Below, one piece after another: positions 12,652-24,074 of a stretch of 64,000 nt of DNA (position 1 is its first letter; each line of letters opens with the position of its first letter). The stretch is from Guyanagaster necrorhizus. Lineage: Eukaryota; Basidiomycota; Agaricomycetes; Agaricales; Physalacriaceae. The position numbers and the translations under genes were made by a program. The notes under the pieces were generated by a model. That model made no database searches, was not told where the DNA came from, and saw only the letters and a program-made list of their open reading frames with translations. Location: positions 761,364 to 825,363 of the forward strand of contig NW_025064899.1 of assembly GCF_019112545.1 (NCBI RefSeq). The letters are read 5' to 3'.

Positions 12652-12914
12652 TCAAGCGTCTTGAAAGGCCCTTGGGATGAATGACGGACGCTGGCCTGCG
12701 AAGGAAAATGTCAGGCGAGTGTTGGGGGGAAGGGGAGGGGGGGAGGGGGACATTACTCACGAGCAGCTACATTAGTGTCACTGCCCCGACGAACTGGGGG
12801 CAGAGGGGTAAGACCCGCAGCCATACGACGGGCATTGGTGTCCTTAACGGGGGCAGCCCCAGCAACAGCAATGAAGGCAACAGCAAAAACGGCGACGATG
12901 GCGCTGAACTTCAT
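12652..12914 (-). CDS. Small secreted peptide (65 aa)
   Basis: Exon 1 (12914-12761) encodes MKFSAIVAVFAVAFIAVAGA, a clear signal peptide, followed by ARRMAAGLTPLPPVRRG. A 65-nt intron (12760-12696, GTGAGT...CGCAG) has a C-rich core. Exon 2 (12695-12652) adds RQRPSFIPRAFQDA and stops at TGA. The basic/proline segment LxPLPPxRR recurs near the N-terminus of secreted Agaricomycete proteins as I know them, but I assign no function. There are no cysteines after cleavage, so it is not a hydrophobin or a classic cysteine-rich effector. An upstream in-frame ATG exists (MGYSEQLL, from 12980). The inner ATG is preferred because it begins the signal peptide and leaves a 75-bp spacing to the TATA box. 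Confidence 0.7.
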
Positions 12915-13501
12915 AGTTAAGGGTTGACGTGTGGCAAAGAGGTCGTGCTCAGGGAACAAGAGCTGTTCTGAGTAACCCAACCCCCACCTTTTATACCAGG
13001 GCCCATGAAAATATTAAAGTATAAAAATCCAATTCGTTTGGCTATATTTATGCTGTGATAATCAAATAGTCTTTTGAAATCGAAAATACGTCATTGATCG
13101 TCACGGCAAAGTACGATGACATGACCGATGGAACGTGGTCCACAACAAAAGGAGGTCAATTCGGTGATGACCGTCGTTCATAATTTTAGTCCCCAGAGAG
13201 AGCATCAAGTTCTGTTTTTGCTTCAGTGTGTAGGAACGATTTGGGTTTCTACGGACAGCGCGGGCGGGGCGCGAAGACGACTCTCGGGTGAAAAACTGTG
13301 GCTGATAAGGAGGTGCCTGAGAATCAGCCCATTTAACGAGCTGCGCAAGAAGGTCAAAGAAACGTTGTCAACCATGTGCGTCAAGCACGGAGGATTAAAC
13401 CAGGGCTCCTGAGAAGCTCCAGTCCCACGCGAGAGTCGTGAAAATTGCGGTCTTCATTATGAACAAGGCTGCGGCCCGCATACAATATTTAAATCGAGGG
13501 T
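12915..13501. other. Intergenic region between the secreted peptide and the RanBD gene
   Basis: Upstream of the peptide gene and downstream of the RanBD gene. Apart from the TATA box nothing recognisable is present. Confidence 0.55.
12989..12995 (-). promoter_or_regulatory. TATA box of the small secreted-peptide gene
   Basis: TATAAAA on the minus strand, about 75 bp upstream of the chosen ATG at 12914. A strong TATA fits a highly or inducibly expressed secreted peptide. Confidence 0.6.
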
Positions 13502-15104
13502 CTATGTTTTCAAGCTAGTGCTGGCCAGCAGCGATGCGGCAAATTCTCGGAAGTCCTGTTTCGAGCAGGACCTTCCTGGCTGTTAACCCCGATGTGTCAG
13601 TCGGGTCAGATAACGGCAAGGAGGGGAGGGGGGGGGGAGCCATACCTTGAGCGCGTAAACAACGACCTCGCGAGCCCACTGTTCAACTGGAACGTCTTCC
13701 CGTTCAATGGTTTCAGCTAGGATGACACGAAGGGAACTGTCTTCTTCATCGAAGATGCACTTGACGGCGGGGGTGAGGCGGACATTCATCGTTACCTGCC
13801 ACAATGGGTCGCGGCGCAGGACTGCGCTCACCGTCAGTCAAAAGACTATAGAGCGGAAGAGAAGTGAGCTTACGCAGTCTCTGATTTTGAGATGTCTTAT
13901 TGGAAAGCAGCTTGACATGTCCCAGCATGCCAGAAGTAAAATCTCTCTCCCCTCGCTTGATGTATAGCCTCACGCCCTTAATATCGCTCGCTACTTCTTC
14001 ATCTTCTTCTCCGGTGAGATCTATACCTAGAGTCAACCTCGGACATTAATCTGGAAGAGAAGCTAACATACGAGGTACGGTTGACTCTCGAGGAGCCTCG
14101 GTTGGGGGACCCAAAGGCCGATCAATCGTTGCGCGATCTGTCGTCGAATTGACATTTTTGTGAGACCATATTGACGTCGTACTAGAACCTGCTTTGATAG
14201 TCTTGAAAGGCGAGACCGTGCCAGAGTACGATGCGAAGCCGCCGCCAGTGGACTTGATAGGCTGCAGAGACAATGAGTTTATGTGTAAATGTCAGCAAGA
14301 ATATGATGAACGTACGCTGCGCCTGGGCTTCGAGAGCATGGGCCGCGGGATGACTGGCTTCGTAGCCTCAGCCTTCAAGGCGACGGCCGGGGCATCCTCG
14401 ACAGCATCAAGGGAGGCCCTATCAGAAAGTTTCGTAGGCCCAGAGCTAGCCTTGGTAGTCGCTGCTGCTTCTTCTGTGAAAAGAGGCGCTTCGAGGCTGT
14501 TGGCTGCTTCCTGGGCCGTATCCTTGTTCGTGGTGTCGACAGCAGCAAATTCGGCAACCGGCGCACGATCTTGCTGGGAAACATCAGGGTCCACAGACAC
14601 ACGCTCGTCTCGCTATCAGGAGATTAAGCGAGGAAATATGTCATGAAAACATACTTACCTCGTCATCCTCATCAGAAATAGGCGGGGTCCTATTCCGCTT
14701 ATTGGGGTAAATAGATGACAGGTTCTAGTGACGACCTTTTAGAGCTGCTGCCTTATCTTCCGTGGGCTGCCTTACATGCGGATATTCGAGATCCTAGCGA
14801 CAAGCTGATAAGCAGAGAATCCAGTAGGCGGATTGGAGAAACACACATTATTGTTCTCGTCATGGTCATGCATTTGTTTGCGCTTCAAAGAGATTCGCCG
14901 AGCGGAATCATTACTATTCGCATCCGCTGGGCTTTCTTCCACTGACTCTTCACCTTGCTCCGAGTCAGGGACATCGTTGCGATCCGTAGTTGGCGTCCTA
15001 TGAACCTTATGAGCGCTATTAGCCTAATGCATCGAAAGTATAACGTACTGAACTGAAAGCCTCCGAGAGCAAGCATATCCCACGGAAGCTGCAATTGTAG
15101 CCAT
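13502..15104 (-). CDS. Ran-binding-domain (RanBP1/Yrb2-like) protein
   Basis: Eight exons give 388 residues with every phase consistent: 15104-15049, 14997-14847, 14724-14659, 14612-14316, 14261-14072, 14026-13874, 13821-13646 and 13579-13502. The N-terminal half is acidic and Ser/Ala-rich, with a basic patch (SLKRKQMHDHDE, NKRNRTPPISDE) that may be a nuclear signal. GGGFASYSGTVSPF resembles the segment before the Ran-binding domain in Yrb2/Hba1. The domain itself reads KRGERDFTSGMLGHVKLLS, then LLLRRDPLWQVTMNVRLTP, then EQWAREVVVYALK. Family members bind Ran-GTP and act in nuclear export; the exact orthologue is inferred. The penultimate intron contains a C-rich run just after its donor. Confidence 0.85.
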
Positions 15105-16806
15105 TCCACAGACGACTACCTTGATATCGGATAATGGAAACAGTAGCATAGAGGCTATAGTGTCGAATGTGTTGCTGAAGAATGTAGTAGAAAGAAAGAT
15201 ACCCTGACGTGACTCGAAAACAGGAGGATATTAGAGGCTAGTGCCTCATTGTTTGCGTTCCGCTCGAACATGAGGATGATAGCGTTTTGGCCTCGTTGTC
15301 CGCTTGCAACTAGCCGGCATTTGGACAAAACGTGGCCACATCGAGCCTCTTCAGAAATTGACCCTGCAATGATAAGAAATCCAATACCAAAGGTTCGATA
15401 TTAAGCGACAAACCAGAAGCATGCAGAAATAACTATTTCCCCCTCCCCTCTCCCCTTCCCCTCTCCAAGACTCCCGCTGCGCAGACATCACAGCCTGTAT
15501 GTCGTGGCTCGACCATCGCCAACCTTAAAAATAGATAAAACACCACGCTGTGAGCGCGAGCATTGCTTTGTGGGGGAGCGTGTCTTGGTCATGATGTCGC
15601 TGGTTGCGCGCATGCAGTTTCGCATTTCATAGTAGGCCACGGGCCCGACGCTGGTGATATCGAGTTGAGCACCGAAGATAATAATAACAGATACCGCGCA
15701 GAGCAGTTTATCACTCACCGGTCACCATCTATCAGCACTCCCTGACTCCTTATCATCTGATGTATGATGCATATGGACCTATAAGCTTTAAGCGGAGCCC
15801 TAAGCCTAGAATTAGAATCGTAATGCCTCCTGGAACACAAAAGTCAATATTTTGTTGTATAAAGATGTTGTTGACACCAACCTAGGATTTGTTGGCGAAG
15901 TGGATGATACATAGCAAAATGTAGATCAAAAGGAAAGAAGATCAACCACGCAAAGAACGTGGGACTGTTCGGACAAGTCGATCCGCTTTATTCGCCGTTC
16001 CGAGTCCGATGTGCCGACAAGCCAACCAAGTTCAACTTGGACAGACTTTCACATCTAGACCAGTACAAAGGGACATCCATAGATAAGTGGTTTCTTTTCA
16101 GTTGAATTGCAGCTCATGGGGTCAAGAAAATGTGTAAAGACGAAGATTCTGGAGGATTCAGAGAAACTTCACCGAGTACGACAGACTGTGATCAAGGGAA
16201 ACATCGAGTGTACATGTTTTCCTGTAGGGCGAAGGGAATGTCCAAGGAGAGTCAGTCGAGACACCGAGTTGGCTACATCATTCATTACAGATCATAGATG
16301 GACTCTGTCATCGTTTAGATATATGCCCTCTATCGATAGTCATATACGGAATTGAGAGTTGATAGGGTGCCTATACCTTCGAACCTTACAATTATCCTCC
16401 AGCCGTCTTACCCCGTGAGAAGTAGCGGTTTTTGTGCCACATCGAGTGTCGAGTATGACGACATCTACCCAGAAATGGAGAGGATTGCGTGTCTTCATCC
16501 GAATATCCATTTAATATGGCCTTCAAAGGTGGACCATGATGCGGGGAAGCCTCTGTGGGCGGTTGAGAGGGCAGTCGAGGTGTTTGAAACAGGAAGGGAG
16601 TGAGATGGGATGGCGATGAACAAACTGAGATGGGTATGTGGTGGCACTGAGTGTTCTTCGCACCGCAGGACCGGCGCGCCCTTTGATGGTAATTCGGATA
16701 TCAAACTAGCAAATCATCAACTGAGGAGCTTTAGAATAACGCTAATAATGAAACCGCTCTAATCTGTAGTTATGATCACCCACAATATATTTAAGAATCT
16801 AGAAAT
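15105..16806. other. Intergenic stretch with one coding-like fragment
   Basis: Upstream of the RanBD gene. A pyrimidine-rich tract lies at about 15438-15466. On the plus strand 16440-16603 reads DIYPEMERIACLHPNIHLIW followed by SKVDHDAGKPLWAVERAVEV. It looks coding but has no clean exon upstream that I can join, so it may be a relic or an exon of an unrecognised gene. Confidence 0.45.
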
Positions 16807-18415
16807 TTATTCAATTTGCTTCTTTTGAATGGACGCCTCTTCTTCACTTTTTCTGGCTGTGGTATCTGTATGCGTATCCGCGTCCGACATCTGATGAATG
16901 TCAGCTAATATATTTCTCGACGACCCACAGGAATAACTAACTCACCTGGAGGACCTCCGTACGAGTAAGGACCTGAATTGAATATCTACCCGTGAGAGTA
17001 GGTCTTTGGGACCGCGAATGCGTCCTGGAGGTCGCGTTATCATAGTAGAAGACACGAATGTCTTTCCGGGCATTGAGGGTCCACATCATACTGATAGCAT
17101 ACAGCTTGGGTAGAGCCTGGTTAAATGTGGTCGAGACTCTAGGTTTGCCCATCGGAAGGTAGACGCAGATCATGGTGAGAAGGGCACTACATCGGAGTGA
17201 GTGTGGGACCAGGCAAGGCATCATTCCATCGTTGCTCACCATATGACGGCAGGCATTGCTGTTTGGAACGTGAGTCGTACCAGGGCGTTGATCATGCCTT
17301 TAGTTCTAACGTGCGTGTCAGATACATTAAAAGTAATTTCGACGACTTGGATACTAACTGTGGCAGAACATTCCTTCTGGTTTTCAGGAGGAAAAACGCT
17401 GTTGTTGCGGCCAGAAGCACATCTGCGACTACAACAAAGTGAGTCAAGGCGCGTAGAAAAAGGATTGCACCTACCAAAGACAGTCGCGAAATGAGCAGAC
17501 ACTAACAGAATAAGAAATTAGCTGGGCACATCGGAGATAAAATGTGAGAAAGTGCCCACTCCAGTAGGGCAGGGAACCGTTGAAGTGAACAATATCTCGT
17601 GTCTAAAGCAGTGAGAACTATTCTTCTGGCATACCCGAATACTTACAGTCAATACGGCGGCGATGATAGCAAATATGCAGACCAGCACGATGGGCAGAAC
17701 TACCCACCACCTCTCCGATATGACCCACAATCTATAGCAATAATAACATTGAACGTAAAAACTGATGAGGGCGACCATCAATGGATTGCCTGCTTTTCGA
17801 TTATTTATCAAGAAAGACGACTCGAGCGATGTACGACCGACCGACTTCGTACCACGCCGTGGTTCTTAAAGAGAAACAATCAGCCATTGGGAGTCTCGTA
17901 GGAGCCCGACCGCGTACAATAATTGACCAGCACTTTGGATATCTGCAAAATCTTCTATCTGCTGGACCCAGACGATAGCACTTTACCCGCCAGGTCAGTT
18001 CTCTCTTGCAGACTCGGACCACGACAGTGAAAAACGTACAAGCTCTAGATTGTCGACAAGTCAGGCTAAAAGTTAAAAAAAAAAAAAAGCTCCCCAAAGA
18101 GAGGCAGCCGACTGACCTGAATTGACTTGAGCGTCGTGATCAAAGCAAGAAACCCAACGGACGCGCGAACTGTCAGCTTGTCCGTCTTTCCATACCACGA
18201 AACGTAATTCAACATCTGCAATGGATTATTAGTGGTATGCCGATATGGTAATGACACCTGCTCGAACCTGAGCAGACAGGATGCCCTGGAGGTACAAATC
18301 TAAGCAAAGCCCGACAAGCTGCAGTTCTCAGCATCGGATGGAGCGACGAAATGCAGAACCGCTTACTTACCCATGGACCGAGAAGACTGCTTGCGCTGCT
18401 TAGTGGCATGCTCAT
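16807..18415 (-). CDS. DUF6534-family integral membrane protein
   Basis: This multi-exon gene encodes a polytopic membrane protein of the DUF6534 type, a large basidiomycete family of unknown function; length is roughly 320 residues. The start at 18415 gives MSMPLSSASSLLGPW, joined to LVGLCLDLYLQGILSAQ. Later segments are LTTLKSIQ, SFAIVWVQQIEDFADIQ, TTAWYEVGNPLMVALISFYV, then QCYYCYRLWVISERWW, the best family signature. VADVLLAATTAFFLLKTRRN and GMINALVRLTFQTAMPAVIW follow, and LPKLYAISMMWTLNAR ends the membrane part. A hydrophilic tail stops at 16807. A 5-nt microexon (18044-18040) is needed to keep frame between KSIQ and AIVW. The join around 17520-17620 is not fully resolved. Confidence 0.85.
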
Positions 18416-19070
18416 AATCCAGGGCTGTGGTGGGGGGATGGATACAAACTTCTTCCTTCCTTCTCCCACAGCATTTTTATATGCTGTAAAGACGCCAAGT
18501 CCCTGGCCTCGATGACGATAAGCCTTTGATACCGTCACAATACTCCGTTTTATATTACCACGAAGCCACGAGACATACGGGCCTCGCAACCGCTGTCATC
18601 TCAAGCAGGTGGTGGGTGCATTAGGGTCCGAAGATCGTCCAGTGGGAAACGCGGTCACTTCACCCCCAGGTGGTGGAGCGTGGAATAGTATCGAAAGGGT
18701 TTCGGCGACCACAGAAGCCGACCTCACGCCTACGTGAATATTGAAATACGTTCCTCCATTTCTTTCACACGAATTCAAATCCCTGAATAGTAATATTTTA
18801 CCGGACATCTTCTAATCCCCACGATATCATGCGTTGCACGTTCTAACTGGTCTGAGAACATCTTGTTGGCATAAGAGCCTGTGATAGGGGGTCAGAACTT
18901 GGAAACAATTGCTAGTTAGGAGTCTGGCAATGAACATAGAGGTTTGGGGATGGTCGGACTATCTCCAGAAGTATATCAATTCAGTTCGATAGAAATGGAG
19001 AAGGCCATGCGTATGCAATGAATATGAAAATATTGTATCTCCTCGCGCTCTGCCTGGACGCAACTGGGCC
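18416..19070. other. Intergenic region between DUF6534 and polygalacturonase genes
   Basis: Promoter side of the DUF6534 gene and 3' flank of the GH28 gene. Short ORFs only, none recognised. Confidence 0.55.
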
Positions 19071-20978
19071 CTAATACGATCCACCAGAAATCTAAGCCCA
19101 ACGTCAGCACGGTCTTCCGGTAACACAAGAAAGAGATACAAACAGTAGCGTCATCACTGGAGACAGTCCCAGCGGAGCCACCAGTGACCGTCAACTTGGA
19201 GAAGTCCCATGTCCTGTAAAGAAACATGTTCAGCACCAGCAGCTCTGACGATTATAAAGACCACTGAATTTACCCAGAGCAGTTACCACAGTCGATAGTC
19301 AATCGCTTCGCGTTGTCTCCGACCCTAGGAGTGCATGAGAAAGGGCCCGAGTCTGCGAGGAGGACGGCTTACTTGACTGTAGTAGCTGTGCCGGTGAAGC
19401 TCACACCCCTGTAAGAGAATTCATCAGACGACAGACTGATTCCATGCAAGCAAGAGGGACTCACGAAATGGGACCGCCAGTTCCGGGAGTGCCAGCATCA
19501 TCGGGGTACGACTGAGAGATCAAGACGCCGTACTTGGTAATACCGCTGATGGTGTTGCTATAAGAATGGGTTAGCAGGTCATCTCGGAAGGAAGACCAGG
19601 TCGTATTCACCCAGAGTACGTGATGCCCGATACTTTGGCACTTGTAGCATCCGCTTTGACTTTGATTCTACCAGCGCCGGCCGACATCAGAACACCGAGC
19701 GAGGGAACAAGAACCACTGTCGTACCTAAGCCCATACATAGAGTTCGTAACAGTGTTTCCAGAGATAGTCACGTCAGTAACCGTCTTTCCAGCGGATATG
19801 GAACCAACAGAAATGCCATGACCGCCAGAGCACTGGTTGTTTTGGAAACTAGAAAGGGTGGTTGAGTGACATGTTTCACTAATAGGAAGACGGTTGAAAG
19901 ACCTACACGATGTTGGAGCCGGAGTTGATAGCAATACAGTCATCTTGGTTCTTGACGATCGAGTTTTTGATTGTGACATCGTCAGCGGAAACGTCGAAGC
20001 CCTATACACCCGATGGATGCTCAGCCTCACTCATTACATGGTGGTTCACACTCACGTCGGTATTATGACCCAGACTGTTTGTGTCTCCAGCGCTGTTATC
20101 GACCTACGGATGGCGTGTAAACCTACAGAGACGTGAACAAGAACATTTGCACGCACAGTGATGCTGTCGAAGGTGAGTCCGTCGCTGTTACCGATAGAGA
20201 TGGCTTGCGCGGGGCTGTTCAAGACCTATCGCTCGTGTCAGACTTATCCAGAAAGAGGGAAATGCAAGTCCCACCGTAAATTGAGAGTAGGTCCCGGAGC
20301 CCTTGAACCTAGATGCTGGTTGAGAACGCTTGGATAACAATCACTGTTGATAGGTAAACTTACTTCAAGAGGGGATGAGGCTTATCGACACCACCATTCG
20401 TGCCTTCGCCGTCCCAGTATGAGGCGCCGTTTCCCTGTGGAACATCAGAAAGGTGAAGGCGCGAGAAAGTGGCCCGACTTACGTTGAACTTGTATCCCGC
20501 ACCCTTGAACGTTATGCTGTCGCCATCAATAGTGAACAACGGGCCTGAGCCTATGAAGGAGAAGACGCGTTTCGCGGCTGCACTGGCTTTGTCATGAATG
20601 ATACGCACTGGTCGTCTTTGCGAATGTAATATCACCAGCCATGGTAACAGTCGCGCTAGACTTGGGCTATTTGTATAATGGATATCTGAGCCTTGCGAGT
20701 CAGATTCAAAAAGGTAGGGGATCTTACTGAGAGCGTCAGGGTGCCTGTGAAGTACCTGTCAACACAATGCGACGACGAGAAGATGCTGTTGACTTACTTC
20801 CACTTGGTACGGTGAACGCCTTGATAGTGACTGAGGAGCAGCTTGATATCGAAGAGGCAGCGGAGACAGAGTCAACAGTGCAGCTCGCGCGCGCTTCAAG
20901 GTCCTCTGTTGGTACGGCAGACACGAGCGCGAGCACAGCGGCGGTGAAGATGAACTGGTAGAAAGCGTGTCCAAACAT
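19071..20978 (-). CDS. Secreted endo-polygalacturonase, glycoside hydrolase family 28
   Basis: The enzyme hydrolyses alpha-1,4-galacturonan in pectin outside the cell. The start at 20978 gives a signal peptide (MFGHAFYQFIFTAAVLALVS) and a short propeptide ending LEAR. The pattern CTVDSVSAASSISSCSSVTI is typical of the mature N-terminus. All four GH28 hallmarks are readable across introns: HNTD|GFDV near 20070, NQDDC near 19945, SGGHG near 19828, and R|IK split by an intron near 19665-19730. ISGITKYGVLISQSYP supplies the conserved tyrosine region. The gene has about a dozen introns. The last exon is inferred to read TISGGSY with TAG at 19073-19071. No frame break was noticed, so the enzyme is probably active. 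Confidence 0.92.
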
Positions 20979-21905
20979 TTGAGCGAGATGTAAAGAGAGG
21001 CAAAGGATGTTGGCTATCCTGCCATCGAGGACCTGCTTTATATACCACGGGCTGGATGAACCACGGAGGTTTATCAACTTGAAGTTGGTACTCAAAATAC
21101 AAAAAAAGGAGACGCCAGGGTTGCTGAGCTGCTGATTTGCGCCAAGACATTGTGGAGAATTTCCGGTCGTCAGGTATTCCGGTGTGCTTCGAACTGGCCC
21201 AGGGCGACATCCTTCTAATACCCACAGTTAGGTCACCAAATACTACAGTACTAGTGTTAAAGCTCACCATCACTTTATTCGCTGTCTGGAATCCGTTGCA
21301 CATGTCTGCTGGAACGGCAGTCCTTTTCCGGCACATTTTCCATAAATTTGCGGACGTTGTAAGCTCCAATTAGGCGTTACGTTCAAGCTTCAGGGAGATC
21401 AGGTTTTCCCTGCAGTTAATTGTGCCTATCTTGAGAGATGATCAGAGCACCAAGACTAACCCAAACGGCTCTCAAACTTCAGCATCGCTTAGACGGCCTC
21501 TACGCACAGAATAATGTCACATAACCTCTCCACGTCGTCCATAGGCGGCGATGTTTTACATATCCGACCAAAGTACGGGCAGTTTTGACCGTAATTTTGT
21601 CTTCAAAAATTTGCAGACAACGAAGATGACGCGCGGCCCGTTCACCATTTCCCGACAAATTTCCGATTGTCAGAGTATCGGGGATAGTTGCCCTTTCGGT
21701 TGGCGATCTTTTCAACTTTCAAGGCGTCAAGATCGCCTCGAAGAGAGAATAAGCGAAATAAGCGAGGCGGGTTCCTAAAGCCACGGATGTTATCGTATGA
21801 TGCCTTGTCTCTGATACACGGGAGCTTTTGTTATTCATTGGGATCATGGGTACAATAGATGGGCAGTCGTACTCACCACATCTTCACAAGCGCCAGCAAT
21901 ACATG
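20979..21905. other. Intergenic region upstream of the polygalacturonase gene
   Basis: Apart from the TATA box I see no gene. Short ORFs on both strands have no family resemblance. Confidence 0.5.
21037..21044 (-). promoter_or_regulatory. TATA box of the polygalacturonase gene
   Basis: TATATAAA on the minus strand, about 60 bp upstream of the GH28 start codon. Confidence 0.6.
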
Positions 21906-22829
21906 TTAGGTGGCTAATTTCTGATCATAGGTACCCATGGTGCATTTATTTCTATCCTGAAAAAGTTGCAACGATACCGACATTTTCTTCATCGAGACCA
22001 ACATGAGATCCGTTGACAGAGAACAACAAGCGCACCCATAAGACAGATGCCAAGCTACCGTCGATTTTCCGAGCTTGTATCGCAGCATACTCGCAAGCCA
22101 GTGACGGGCGTGCTTGAAGTACAGCATAAGCTGCCATGAGATGTCCGACCGGGATATTCTCATTCAACGCGGGCCGGCCAATCCCTTCAGCACCTCAGCG
22201 ACGGTCCGTCTGTGAATCGCGCTGGCAGTGCACCTCACCGCTCCTAGTGGTCGAGCTATTGAACTCGGCATCAGCTGACAGAACACTTTTTTTGAGAGAC
22301 TTGTCAAGGTGGTAATCCCGGGACATCTTCTTCCGAGGTTAGGGACGACAATTCTTTCAGAACGTCAATATTTGGCATTCCTCGTGCCAGACCTCACGAC
22401 GAGGCGAAGCTTGGGCATGCGGATAGCACCAAGGTCGGTAAAGGCGAAGGTTATCATTGGAAATTTGTTTGTGCGAATGTGAGTGTAACTGGTCGCATTG
22501 AATAAACGTCATTGATCGTCTTAGTTAGTAGAAAACTGCTATTCATATAAATCCTTGCACGTAGATTCTACGGAGAGAAGGTGAGTTCGTATGGAGTATT
22601 GATTTTGATAACCTTGAAAGAGCTCACCATGATCATCTACGACCAGTACCAACCGAGTAACCTTCTCATCAACGATGCGGGTAGGATCTTTCAATCCACC
22701 GTGCCTACAAAAAGTCGGATATTTGTGACTGGCAACGGCGCACCATCCAAAGCGATGAAAGAGAGCAGCAGTGACTTCCAGTCTCAAGTCAGGTCATCGA
22801 AAGAACAGACAAGACGGTTTTCCGTATGA
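21906..22829 (-). pseudogene. Decayed coding sequence of unrecognised family
   Basis: Three coding-like pieces lie in order on the minus strand but do not join into one open frame. They are LVLVVDDHGELFQGYQNQYS (22540-22790), ITFAFTDLGAIRMPKLRLV followed by ELSSLTSEEDVPGLPP (about 22450-22310), and NIPVGHLMAAYAVLQARPSL followed by CEYAAIQARKIDGSLASVLW (about 22160-21970). In-frame stops follow the second piece. Residue composition and order suggest one ancestral protein. I do not recognise the family. It may alternatively be a functional gene whose introns I could not place. Confidence 0.4.
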
Positions 22830-24074
22830 CCACCTCAAGCCCACCGTCCTGTCCCAACCTGGCAGACCTAGCTGGAGAATGGTCTTGAATCCAACTTGAA
22901 TCAGAGTTCTGGATACTTAGTGTCTTCACTCGCGAGGTATTGTGGGAACGCAACGGGACGAGTGGTAAATAGGTGTAAGGTCCCTAGAGAACGCTGTTGA
23001 GTAGATGTCACTGAAAATCCGAAAATCTGAGGACCAACCTCGTAGCGTAACCCATCGTCGACAGTGTCAAGAGTGTATCCCAGTCACGCGGTGAGACCAT
23101 CACAGAACGCGAAAACAGCTTCATGACACGCTTTCAGTTCAAATAAACGAGTTCTACGACACATTGAATGGGCGTACACAAGCAGAGAAAGAAAAAGCAG
23201 CCATTTACTGCTCCGACATCACCATGATCGCAATGCCAAACAAACAAAAGTCGGCTCCTTCCTCCTCCAGACGCTACACTCCGCGAACGAATGCCAGAGC
23301 TTGTCAAAGACCTTACAGCGCTCGTTTTCGGCCCAGAAACTACTTTGTTGACCTAGGCCGCAACTGGTGCCCGATGAGTTGTGGTTGTTGATGAATAGGT
23401 CGGCATAAAGGCTGTTGTCAAAATTAAGGAAGGCGCTGAGGATATACTGAAGGAGGTAGAAAGGGAGAACTCGCTAATAATCGCCCTGTGGCATCTTCGA
23501 GGTTCGAAAGAGCATCGTCGAGAGGGCAAATTAATTGTACGTGTACATTTTTCGGTCGATATCAAAAATAACAGCTTTCTTGGTTTTCTTTTAGCTATCA
23601 TTCGCATCCTGCATTTGACATTAACCGGATACACCCTTGTATCAGCGCATACATTCAGACGTTGGACCGTATCAGCAGCCAGACCTGTCAGCGCGACAAG
23701 AACCTGGGAATCGCTCGCCGTGTTCTAGCGTTGAGTCAGTTTGCATTTGGCTTCAGCACGCGCGCCCTGTCGAATCTGGTACTGAATTCGGAAAAAGAGA
23801 ACATTACACAGAATGATGTCCCTCGCTTGCTTTGCGTCGGTCTTATTGCGGTAGAGCCAGTACCACACGGTGTCCACTGAGAATGGTACGGTGGAGACTG
23901 GATAGGATATATCTCCTACCTTCTTGGAGCTCATATGTCAGTCAATTTTTCGTTTGATACGTTGTTAGCAAAGTCTGACTTCAGCTTATACAGAAAATGC
24001 CATTCAAGAACATTGCGAAACCGCAGAAAGAACAGAAACTAATAAACACAGCTGAAAAGTCAGCGCCCGACACC
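22830..24074. other. Gene-free stretch
   Basis: Short ORFs only. No domain, repeat or RNA gene recognised. Confidence 0.5.
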
